A stretch of 6,412 nt of DNA from positions 1 to 6,412 of the forward strand of contig VGKN01000095.1 in NCBI GenBank assembly GCA_016867055.1, read 5' to 3'. The notes below the pieces were generated by a model, which made no database searches, was not told the DNA's origin, and saw only the letters and a list, made by a program, of their open reading frames with translations. Shown piece by piece: positions 1-6,096 of the stretch. The number at the start of each line of letters is the position of its first letter. Within the stretch, counting starts at the first letter, position 1. The translations under genes were made by a program, and so were the position numbers. The DNA is from Candidatus Omnitrophota bacterium. Lineage in GTDB: Bacteria; Omnitrophota; Koll11; VGKN01.

Positions 1-38
1 TTAAAAAGGTTGTGGTTTCTTCAAAATTTGAAGAATAG
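1..38 (+). CDS. 3' end of an upstream gene, possibly mreB (partial)
   Basis: Reading from base 3, the window opens with eleven sense codons, KKVVVSSKFEE, and a TAG stop at 36-38. The start lies outside the window. The gene directly upstream of mreC is very often mreB, and a short lysine/valine/serine-rich tail would suit the C-terminus of that actin-like protein. Eleven residues cannot identify a family, so the mreB assignment rests on gene order alone. The other two forward frames are less likely: one stops at 29-31, and the other runs into mreC and stops at 58-60. Confidence 0.35.
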   Translation, partial: KKVVVSSKFEE

Positions 39-46
39 AATGCAAT

Positions 47-829
47 GTGAAGAACATTAAACTAATTTCTTTGCTAATAGGTCTTTCCTTAATCCCCGTA
101 ATTTCAAACACACTTCCTGTAAACACAATAAACAGCATAAAGTTAGAATTTATCTCGTTTATAAAGACCCCATTAAGGCTCGCCAATAGTTTCTCAAATA
201 GTCTTTCCAGGGCATTTGAGTTTAGGAATCTGCAGATGGAAAACCAGATGTTGAAAAAGAATATAGAGGGCCTCAAACTTCAACTTATAAATCTTCGTGA
301 GGCGTATATTGAAAATCAGAGACTAAAGGAATTATTAGCCTTTAAAAAAAGCCTCGGACATCGCTCAATAGCCTGCAGGGTAATAGGCAAGGACGTCTCT
401 TCATTTTCAAATAGTTTGCTTATAGACAAGGGTTTTTCTAACGGTATAAAACTTGATATGCCTGTGGTGACGCACCTTGGGCTTATAGGCAAGATATCTG
501 AGATTGGTAAACATACCTCAAGGGTAGTCCTTATAACGGATCCAAATCTAAAAGTCTCAGCAATGGCTCAAACCACAAGGGATGAAGGTATAATAGAAGG
601 TCTTACCAATGGGCTCTGCAGGATGAAATATATAGATGTTAATGCAACCCTTTTAAAGAATGATGTTATACTGACCTCAGGTTTAGGTGGAATATTTCCA
701 AAGGGGCTTCCAATAGGCACCATCGCTTCTTTCAAAAAAGATTTTAATAGGTTATATCAGATTGCAACTGTCAAGCCTTTTTTTAATTTTTCTAAGTTAG
801 AAGAGGTTCTCTGTTTAGAGGCAGATTAA
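47..829 (+). CDS. mreC: Rod shape-determining protein MreC
   Basis: MreC is a membrane-anchored, periplasm-facing scaffold of the elongation machinery that links PBP2/RodA to MreB. The 260-residue product has a short cytoplasmic start and one hydrophobic signal anchor (about 5-22). A charged, heptad-like coiled coil follows (about 55-98), then the beta-rich MreC core (about 105-255). The family hallmark TSGLGGIFPKGLPIG is at 210-224, and a conserved GLIGKISEIG-type segment lies earlier in the core. The length is normal for the family. The start is GTG at 47: the in-frame stop at 29-31 limits any extension, and the signal anchor follows at once. The nearby ATGs at 40 and 45 are in other frames and hit stops quickly. 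The Shine-Dalgarno is weak, so translation may be coupled to the gene ending at 38. mreD starts 2 nt after the stop. Identification is firm. Confidence 0.95.
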   Translation: MKNIKLISLLIGLSLIPVISNTLPVNTINSIKLEFISFIKTPLRLANSFSNSLSRAFEFRNLQMENQMLKKNIEGLKLQLINLREAYIENQRLKELLAFKKSLGHRSIACRVIGKDVSSFSNSLLIDKGFSNGIKLDMPVVTHLGLIGKISEIGKHTSRVVLITDPNLKVSAMAQTTRDEGIIEGLTNGLCRMKYIDVNATLLKNDVILTSGLGGIFPKGLPIGTIASFKKDFNRLYQIATVKPFFNFSKLEEVLCLEAD

Positions 830-831
830 TT

Positions 832-1329
832 TTGCTAAATATTATTTTTTTAATTTTAGTTGCTGTAATTCAGGCTACTTTATTAGGAAATTTTAGGTTA
901 TTTTATGCAATGCCAGATTTATTGTTGATAATGGTTGTTTTTTATAGTCTGCTTAAGGACAAAAAAGCCGGCGTCTTTTTTGGTATGTGGTCTGGGTTCA
1001 TAAAGGATATTTTAAGTGGCTCAATATTTGGTATAAATCTGTTCAGTTTTACCCTGTGTAGTTATTTTTTAGGAAATCAGAATAAAAGGCTCTATATTGA
1101 AAATAAGATAACCCATATTGCCGTAACGTTCTTGTGCGCTCTAATTATATCACTTTTAAATTTTATTTTCTTAAGACTAAATATGAATAATATTCCCTTT
1201 TTCTATTACCTCCTTGTTTTTACCCTGCCCTATTGTATATATAATTCTATTTTTGCTGCACTCTTGGCAAATATTTTTATCAAGGTGTTTTCAGGGGCCA
1301 AAAATGTTACACAGGTTAGGTATCTTTAA
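832..1329 (+). CDS. mreD: Rod shape-determining protein MreD
   Basis: MreD is a small integral membrane subunit of the elongasome that works with MreC. The 165-residue product is strongly hydrophobic, with about five or six membrane segments (roughly 1-18, 28-42, 48-62, 65-81, 95-115 and 122-150). It has the family pattern of a first helix ending near a PDLLLI motif (28-33), then a Gly-rich stretch GVFFGMWSGFIKD (47-59) and a GINLFSF segment. Length and position between mreC and PBP2 fit. The start is TTG at 832; the first in-frame ATG (residue 27) would remove the first helix. A purine-rich AGAGG at 817-821 lies about 10 nt upstream. The last 26 nt overlap mrdA in another frame. The family diverges fast, so the call relies on pattern, topology and gene order together. 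Confidence 0.9.
   Translation: MLNIIFLILVAVIQATLLGNFRLFYAMPDLLLIMVVFYSLLKDKKAGVFFGMWSGFIKDILSGSIFGINLFSFTLCSYFLGNQNKRLYIENKITHIAVTFLCALIISLLNFIFLRLNMNNIPFFYYLLVFTLPYCIYNSIFAALLANIFIKVFSGAKNVTQVRYL
1293..1297 (+). promoter_or_regulatory. Ribosome-binding site fixing the PBP2 start
   Basis: AGGGG lies 6 nt upstream of the ATG at 1304, inside the end of mreD. It favours the 1304 start over the in-frame ATG at 1214, which lies deep within mreD and has no comparable site. Confidence 0.7.
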
Positions 1330-3028
1330 CAATTTAATCAGGGGCTCCTTTTTACTGCTCGTGTTCGGGCTTGGATATACCCAGATTATTAAAGGTCCAG
1401 AATATTTCAGACTCAGCGAGCAGAACAGGATAAGGTTAATACCCATAATTGCTCCGAGAGGAATAATATATGACAGGAATGGACAGCCAATAGTAAGCAA
1501 TAAACTTGCCTTTGATATTGTAATCATACCTCAGGAGTTGAAAGACAAAGAGACTACCTTCATAGGCCTTTCTAAATTGATTGAGATAGACAAAGAGGAA
1601 ATTGAAAATATTTTTAAGAAGAACTATTTAGCTCCATTTGCTCCCGTGATAATCAAGAGAAATTTGGATAGGAGACTTGTATCCCAGATTGAAGAAAATA
1701 AGTTAGGTCTTCCTGGCGTATTCGTTCAAACAAGAGCCGAGAGATATTACCATTATCCCGAATCTACCAGCCACATAATAGGCTATCTCGGAGAGATAAA
1801 CAAAAAAGAACTGGAATACCTTAAAACATATGGCTACAAGATAAAGGATTTGATAGGCAGAGCCGGCATAGAAAGACTATATGATACCTTCTTAAGGGGA
1901 GATGATGGTGGTATGCAACTTGAGGTTGATAATAGGGGAAGGCTTGTTGAGGTATTGGGTCAGAAAGAACCCTTTAGGGGTAACGATATTCAATTGACTA
2001 TAGATATAAAACTTCAGGATTATATATTTAACATAATGGAATCCTTCCAGGGTGCCTGCGTGGTTATGGATGTTAATAATGGAGAAGTGCTTGCCTTAGT
2101 TAGTAAACCTAGTTTTAATCCAACAATTTTTTTAAATTCTGTTAATAAAAATAAGATTCGGCAACTGCTAACGTCTAAAAAAAGACCTTTTTTAAATAGG
2201 GCGGTTTCGGGGCTATATCAGCCCGCATCTGTATTTAAGTTGGTGGTTGCGATAGCAGCGTTAGAGAATAAAAAAATAAGTCCCTATACAGAATTTACCT
2301 GTAGCGGTGTCTATAAGAAGGGCAATGCAGAATTTGAATGTTGGAAAAAGGAAGGTCATGGTAATCTTGACCTAAGGGGGGCGATTGCAAATTCCTGTAA
2401 TGTATATTTTTATAAACTTGGTAGCTTAATCGGAGCAGATCTTATTTCAAGATATGCACTTGAATTTGGATTTGGAAGGCCAACAGGAATAAGGCTTGTC
2501 CCTGAGGCAAAGGGACTTGTGCCCACAAGAATGTGGAAGTTGCTTACCAAGGGTGAGAATTGGTACGAAGGTGAAACCCTGAGTTTTGCAATTGGACACG
2601 GGTATTTACTTTCCTCTCCCCTCCAGGTTACAAGATTTATATCAGCGATTGCTAATGGTGGTAAATTGGTTCAACCACAATTAATAAGGAATAGGGATGA
2701 AAATGAAAATTTACAAAAGGTCGCTTTAAATCTTAATATTTCAAATGAGACTATGAAGATAATTAAAGAGGCTATGCTTGAGGTGGTTGAAAGGGACTAT
2801 GGAACCGGCCATAATGCTAAACTAAATAGTTTGGATATTGCAGGAAAAACAGGAACAACCCAGCAGTTTATTGGAAAACCCCACGCATGGTTTACGGGAT
2901 TTGCGCCCTTTGGTAGCCCTAAGTTTTCAGTAGTCGTATTTTTAGAACACGGTGGAAGCGGTGGAGCTGATGCAAGCATAATTGCATCAAAGATATTCCA
3001 GAAGATGCAAGAGTTAAAATTTTTATGA
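1304..3028 (+). CDS. mrdA: Penicillin-binding protein 2 (elongation-specific transpeptidase)
   Basis: This class B penicillin-binding protein cross-links peptidoglycan made by RodA during side-wall growth, with its catalytic domain in the periplasm. The 574-residue product has one membrane anchor (about 12-28). A dimerisation/pedestal domain follows, with PRGIIYDRNG at 51-60 and the PBP2-type GRAGIERLYDTFLRG at 185-199. The transpeptidase domain spans about 235-570. The three penicilloyl motifs are present: SVFK with nucleophile S309 and K312, SCN at 364-366, and KTGT at 515-518. The region before SCN carries C333, C346 and H352, which with C365 resemble the metal site known from PBP2. The SxxK box reads QPASVFK rather than the commoner PPGSTFK. 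It is somewhat shorter than E. coli PBP2 (633 aa). The chosen ATG has a good ribosome-binding site and places the anchor near the N-terminus. The stop overlaps the rodA start as ATGA. Confidence 0.96.
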   Translation: MLHRLGIFNNLIRGSFLLLVFGLGYTQIIKGPEYFRLSEQNRIRLIPIIAPRGIIYDRNGQPIVSNKLAFDIVIIPQELKDKETTFIGLSKLIEIDKEEIENIFKKNYLAPFAPVIIKRNLDRRLVSQIEENKLGLPGVFVQTRAERYYHYPESTSHIIGYLGEINKKELEYLKTYGYKIKDLIGRAGIERLYDTFLRGDDGGMQLEVDNRGRLVEVLGQKEPFRGNDIQLTIDIKLQDYIFNIMESFQGACVVMDVNNGEVLALVSKPSFNPTIFLNSVNKNKIRQLLTSKKRPFLNRAVSGLYQPASVFKLVVAIAALENKKISPYTEFTCSGVYKKGNAEFECWKKEGHGNLDLRGAIANSCNVYFYKLGSLIGADLISRYALEFGFGRPTGIRLVPEAKGLVPTRMWKLLTKGENWYEGETLSFAIGHGYLLSSPLQVTRFISAIANGGKLVQPQLIRNRDENENLQKVALNLNISNETMKIIKEAMLEVVERDYGTGHNAKLNSLDIAGKTGTTQQFIGKPHAWFTGFAPFGSPKFSVVVFLEHGGSGGADASIIASKIFQKMQELKFL

Positions 3029-4125
3029 GAGCAATCAGGGTCTTTTTAAGAAAGATTGATAAGGCATTGGTTATTTCCACGGTCTTGTTATTTTTAATCG
3101 GACTCTCTTTTTTATATAGCACAACATATCAGAGAGAACTTGTCTTTTTGGAAAAATACACGATAAGGCAGCTAGCATGGTTTATTGTGGGTTTAATATT
3201 GGCTGGGGTATTATTAAAAATAAATTATATAAGATTTATAGATTTTTCTTATCCCTTATATTTCTTAACAATTTTGATGCTCTTGTTGGTTTTGCTTGTG
3301 GGGGACATAATACTTGGTGCGCAGAGATGGCTTGAGGTAGGTGGATTTGCTTTTCAGCCCTCAGAATTTGCAAAGATAGTAATAATAATAGTCTTGGCGA
3401 ACTATCTTGGAAAGAATAGGTTGAGGATGTATAGCATAAAAACTATAACATTTTCGTTTATTCTTATATCTGTCCCGATGTTTTTAATCTTAAAACAGCC
3501 AGACCTTGGTACAGCCATTACCCTTTTTGCGATTTTATTCTCAATGTTATTCGTATCAGGAATAAAGATAAAACATTTAGCGGCTATAACCGGTATAGGA
3601 ATTTCTGCCTTGCCTATATTGTGGCACTTTTTAAAACCATATCAAAAATCAAGATTGCTGGTGTTTCTGAATCCCAATTTGGACCCCTTAGGAGCTGGAT
3701 ATACCATAAGACAATCTAAAATTGCAGTAGGTTCCGGCATGCTCTTGGGTAAAGGGTGGCAAAGCGGAACACAGAATATTCTAAATTTTCTTCCCGAACG
3801 GCATACAGATTTTATATTTTCGGTTGTGGGAGAAGAAGTGGGGTTTATAGGAGCGCTGTGTGTGTTACTTTTATTTTTTATAATAATTAAACAGGGAATA
3901 AAGATAGCCTATTCTACCAACGATATATATGGTAGACTCCTTGCTGTGGGGATAGTCAGTATGATAATCTTCCATATTTTTGTAAATATAAGTATGACAA
4001 TAGGACTTATGCCTGTGGTTGGAATTCCGTTACCCTTGATTAGTTATGGTGGTTCGTCTTTAGTAATTACTCTTATAGCCATATCTATTTTATTAAATAT
4101 AAAGATAAATAGGCCCATTTTTTAA
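3025..4125 (+). CDS. rodA: RodA, SEDS-family peptidoglycan glycosyltransferase
   Basis: RodA polymerises lipid II into glycan strands and partners PBP2, whose gene overlaps it by 4 nt. The 366-residue protein is almost entirely hydrophobic, with about ten membrane helices. Conserved SEDS motifs appear in order: WLEVGGFAFQPSEFAKI, KQPDLGTAI (157-165), the GxGLLGKG-like VGSGMLLGKG, ERHTDFIFSVVGEE (258-271) and ISYGGSS (339-345). The catalytic aspartate of the family falls on D262, the same number as in E. coli RodA as I recall it. PBP2 as the adjacent partner favours RodA over FtsW. The length is full, so the TAA at 4123-4125 is a natural end even though the frame stays open afterwards. No strong Shine-Dalgarno precedes the ATG, so translation is probably coupled to mrdA. 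Confidence 0.96.
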   Translation: MRAIRVFLRKIDKALVISTVLLFLIGLSFLYSTTYQRELVFLEKYTIRQLAWFIVGLILAGVLLKINYIRFIDFSYPLYFLTILMLLLVLLVGDIILGAQRWLEVGGFAFQPSEFAKIVIIIVLANYLGKNRLRMYSIKTITFSFILISVPMFLILKQPDLGTAITLFAILFSMLFVSGIKIKHLAAITGIGISALPILWHFLKPYQKSRLLVFLNPNLDPLGAGYTIRQSKIAVGSGMLLGKGWQSGTQNILNFLPERHTDFIFSVVGEEVGFIGALCVLLLFFIIIKQGIKIAYSTNDIYGRLLAVGIVSMIIFHIFVNISMTIGLMPVVGIPLPLISYGGSSLVITLIAISILLNIKINRPIF

Positions 4126-4139
4126 ATGGCGTGGTTTTA

Positions 4140-4180
4140 CGTGATACCGAATAAATTCGCTCGTCCTCTGAGGTATTACG
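4140..4180 (+). promoter_or_regulatory. Predicted stem-loop with competing pairings
   Basis: CGTGATACC (4140-4148) pairs with GGTATTACG (4172-4180) as nine consecutive pairs including one G-T wobble, around a 23-nt loop. A second ATTACGG copy at 4188-4194 could compete for the same 5' strand through six pairs. TCCTC (4164-4168) with GAGGA (4181-4185) and CTCG (4160-4163) with CGAG (4195-4198) form another, mutually exclusive fold. There is no U-tract after the stem, so it is not a standard intrinsic terminator. Its function is unknown. Confidence 0.35.
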
Positions 4181-4241
4181 GAGGAAGATTACGGCGAGTA
4201 GGTAAGATTTCAAAATTTTGTCATTTAGACTTAAATATAAT

Positions 4242-4248
4242 AAGGGGG
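4242..4248 (+). promoter_or_regulatory. Strong ribosome-binding site of the MBL-fold hydrolase gene
   Basis: AAGGGGG lies 6 nt before the ATG at 4255. It is one of the best Shine-Dalgarno sequences in the window, suggesting that translation of the downstream gene group initiates independently here. Confidence 0.7.
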
Positions 4249-4254
4249 TTTTAG

Positions 4255-4872
4255 ATGTTAGAGAATATTATATGGTTGGGTCACGCAAGTTTTAAAATAA
4301 AAGAAAAATCAAAAAATATCTATATAGACCCATGGCAACTTGTGCCAAATCAGGAAAAGGCAGATCTTATATTAATAACTCATGAGCATTATGATCATTG
4401 CTCCCAAGAAGATGTGAACAGCCTTTTAAAAAAAGAGACCATCATAATAACCACACAGGCCAGCGCCAAGAAATTAAAGGGAAATACAAAGATAATAAAA
4501 CCAAATGAAACCTTAGAATTTGGAGATATTAAGGTTGAGGCTGTGTTCGCATATAATCTTAACAAACCCTACCATCCCAAGAATGATAATTTTGTAGGAT
4601 TTGTAATAACGTCTGAGGATATGAGAATCTACCATGCAGGAGATTCTGATTTTATTCCGGAGATGAAATCTTTAAAAGTAGATGTTATACTTGTTCCCAT
4701 AGGTGGGACTTATACTATGGATGCAAGGGAAGCTGCGAAACTTGTAAATGAATTAAAACCAAAATTCGCAATACCTATGCACTACGGTTCTATTATCGGT
4801 GGCGATAAGGAACTGGAAGAATTTAAAAAACTGTCAAAGGTAAATGTGATTATAAGGAAATCCTATGAATAG
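4255..4872 (+). CDS. MBL-fold metal-dependent hydrolase (UPF0173/UlaG-like)
   Basis: This 205-residue protein has the metallo-beta-lactamase fold and is probably a cytosolic hydrolase, since no signal peptide is visible. It opens with IIWLGHASFKI, typical of the UlaG/UPF0173 group. The metal-binding THEHYDH box follows, with H43, H45, D47 and H48, then YHAGDSD with H127 and D130, and PMHYG with H176. These residues form a complete two-metal site of the family, so it is likely active. It is slightly shorter than typical UPF0173 proteins. Family members include lactonases and phosphodiesterases, and the sequence alone does not give the substrate. The ATG at 4255 follows a strong ribosome-binding site. 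The last 8 nt overlap the PilZ gene, suggesting translational coupling. Confidence 0.88.
   Translation: MLENIIWLGHASFKIKEKSKNIYIDPWQLVPNQEKADLILITHEHYDHCSQEDVNSLLKKETIIITTQASAKKLKGNTKIIKPNETLEFGDIKVEAVFAYNLNKPYHPKNDNFVGFVITSEDMRIYHAGDSDFIPEMKSLKVDVILVPIGGTYTMDAREAAKLVNELKPKFAIPMHYGSIIGGDKELEEFKKLSKVNVIIRKSYE
4854..4858 (+). promoter_or_regulatory. Ribosome-binding site of the PilZ gene
   Basis: AAGGA lies 6 nt before the ATG at 4865, within the last codons of the hydrolase gene. It supports the start that overlaps the upstream stop. Confidence 0.65.
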
Positions 4873-5224
4873 AGAAAGAAGAGCTTATCCCAGGATAAAT
4901 AAGAGTATTGAATTAAGGCTTGCTACGCGTGGGTTTGATATCCATACTAAGACAAAGAACATAAGTTGCGCTGGTGCCTATTGCGAGGTTGACAGATTAA
5001 TCCCCGATATGACAAGGCTTGATATTTTGCTTTTTTTGCCAGATATAAAGAATGAAAAAAAGACAAAACGACTCAGGATAAAGGGTGTAGTAGTTAGATC
5101 TAGCCCCAATATTTTAAATGAAGAATTAATCTCAACAAATATAGCAATTTTCTTCACAGATATAAAAAAGGCGGATAGAAAAGCCATATTTGATTTCGTA
5201 AACTACTATTTAGATAGGGTTTAA
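4865..5224 (+). CDS. Single-domain PilZ protein, putative cyclic-di-GMP receptor
   Basis: PilZ domains bind cyclic di-GMP and pass the signal to a partner protein. This 119-residue protein is little more than the domain. It carries the two ligand-binding signatures: the N-terminal RxxxR motif as RRAYPR (R6 and R10, with further arginines at 3 and 5), and the (D/N)xSxxG motif as NISCAG (N32, S34, G37). Alternating hydrophobic strands and a final amphipathic helix (about 102-117) complete the fold. There is no signal peptide or membrane helix, so it should be cytoplasmic. With both motifs intact it is predicted to bind the nucleotide. It has no output domain, so it must act through another protein. 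It overlaps the hydrolase by 8 nt and the next gene by 1 nt. No cyclase or phosphodiesterase gene is in the window. Confidence 0.85.
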   Translation: MNRERRAYPRINKSIELRLATRGFDIHTKTKNISCAGAYCEVDRLIPDMTRLDILLFLPDIKNEKKTKRLRIKGVVVRSSPNILNEELISTNIAIFFTDIKKADRKAIFDFVNYYLDRV

Positions 5225-6096
5225 TGTGTATGAAGGCGCTTATAACCTTACTTACCGATTTTGGATTGGAGGATGAATATATAGGCGTTATGAAAGGGGT
5301 TATAAAAACTATAAATCCAAATGTTGAGTTTATAGATATTTCTAATGAGATACCTGCTTGGGATATAAGACGGGCAGCATTCTATATAGGTTATTCCTAT
5401 AAGTTTTTTCCAAGAAATACGATACATATTATAGTGGTAGATCCCGGCGTTGGGACCAAGAGGGATATAATCTGCGTCAGGGCATCCGCTCAGACATTTC
5501 TTGCTCCTGATAACGGCGTTTTAAGTGTTGTTTTAAATAAAGAAAAAAACGCAAAGATTTATAAGGTTTCAAATAAAAGGTATATGTTAAATTGGATTAG
5601 CAGCACATTTCACGGAAGGGACATATTCGCACCTGTTGCAGCGCATCTCTCAAGGGGAGTATTATTGGATAACATAGGAAAAAGAGCAAACACCTTTAAG
5701 AAGCTGGATAGGATAGAGCCACTTTTGACCAAAGACAGACTGACTGGAGAGGTTATTTATTCAGACAGGTTTGGCAACCTGATAACAAATATTAATTTTG
5801 GAACTTTTAACAGATTCATAAACCCTCTTAGAAAACCTAGTTCTCTTACGCCTTTAGAAGATTCCTTACTCTCGTTGGCGGATTTCTCTAAATGGGTAAA
5901 GCCAAACAAATCTTTAAAGATAAAGGTTGGCAATATTAAAATTAATAAGATAAAGAGTTCGTATGAAGAATCAAATAACAGATACCCATTTGTTATTTTT
6001 GGAAGTAAGGGACTTCTGGAAATATCCGTTAAAAAAGGAAGTGCAAGGAATTTTTTTAGAGGGAATAAAGGACTTAAGGTAGAAATATCGCTTTAA
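5224..6096 (+). CDS. SAM hydroxide adenosyltransferase (SAM hydrolase, DUF62 family)
   Basis: The family splits S-adenosylmethionine into adenosine and methionine using water and is related to fluorinase and chlorinase. This 290-residue protein shows the signatures in order: LLTDFGLEDEYIGVMKGVI (9-27), VVDPGVGTKR (71-80), APDNG (94-98), FHGRDIFAP (129-137) and a later YSDRFGNLITNI in the C-terminal beta domain. The Asp-Arg-His triad of the hydrolases maps to D73, R80 and H130. That favours water as nucleophile over halide, although a halogenase is not formally excluded. Length is normal and no signal peptide is visible. The start is ATG at 5224 (TAATG overlap with the PilZ gene). ATG at 5230, two codons later, is an alternative: AGGG at 5216-5219 lies 4 nt from the first and 10 nt from the second. 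Its cellular purpose is unclear in the family generally. Confidence 0.92.
   Translation: MCMKALITLLTDFGLEDEYIGVMKGVIKTINPNVEFIDISNEIPAWDIRRAAFYIGYSYKFFPRNTIHIIVVDPGVGTKRDIICVRASAQTFLAPDNGVLSVVLNKEKNAKIYKVSNKRYMLNWISSTFHGRDIFAPVAAHLSRGVLLDNIGKRANTFKKLDRIEPLLTKDRLTGEVIYSDRFGNLITNINFGTFNRFINPLRKPSSLTPLEDSLLSLADFSKWVKPNKSLKIKVGNIKINKIKSSYEESNNRYPFVIFGSKGLLEISVKKGSARNFFRGNKGLKVEISL

Larger units (their letters stand above)
4126..4254 (+). other. Intergenic element: potential small ORF or structured leader
   Basis: This 129-nt gap between rodA and the hydrolase gene is filled exactly by an open frame. It starts with ATG next to the rodA TAA, runs 42 codons (beginning MAWFYVIPNKFARPL) and ends with TAG abutting the next ATG. 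It is in frame with both neighbours. The peptide would be basic, with six arginines. Against coding, three of those six arginines use CGN codons versus one of fourteen in rodA, and no good Shine-Dalgarno precedes it. The first 75 nt look richer in G+C than the flanks and can form base-paired structure, which suits an untranslated RNA at least as well. The last 50 nt are AT-rich and hold the ribosome-binding site of the next gene. I recognise no known RNA class here. Confidence 0.3.

Noticed and set aside
1..276. Reverse-strand open frame opposite mreC
   Set aside because: It has no recognisable motif and lies wholly opposite a firmly identified gene. Other reverse frames at 1291-1527, 2797-2979, 2919-3122 and 4978-5187 were dismissed for the same reasons.
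1214..1303. A longer PBP2 beginning at ATG 1214
   Set aside because: It would add 30 residues encoded within mreD in another frame, has no good ribosome-binding site, and would move the membrane anchor away from the N-terminus. The ATG at 1304 has AGGGG 6 nt upstream.
4140..4185. H-type pseudoknot combining the 9-bp stem with TCCTC/GAGGA
   Set aside because: The 3' strand of the second helix follows the first stem with no linker, which cannot span nine base pairs. The helices are better seen as alternatives.
4140..4200. Intrinsic terminator after rodA
   Set aside because: The stem is not followed by a run of T.
4211..4220. Perfect palindrome CAAAATTTTG as an operator
   Set aside because: Only ten bases and almost all A/T, with no second copy or supporting context.
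4218..4241. Promoter with TTGTCA (4218-4223) and TATAAT (4236-4241)
   Set aside because: The spacer is only 12 bp, too short for sigma-70. A start about 7 nt after the TATAAT would leave the AAGGGGG ribosome-binding site largely outside the transcript. In such AT-rich DNA a TATAAT match is expected by chance.
4123..4254. Stop-codon readthrough extending RodA by 42 residues
   Set aside because: RodA is already full length with all motifs and ends normally after its last helix. The extra stretch is basic, lacks a membrane helix and has atypical arginine codons.
4126..4254. Known cyclic-di-GMP riboswitch controlling the PilZ group
   Set aside because: The neighbourhood invited the idea, but I could not find the conserved cores of the GEMM-I or GEMM-II classes.
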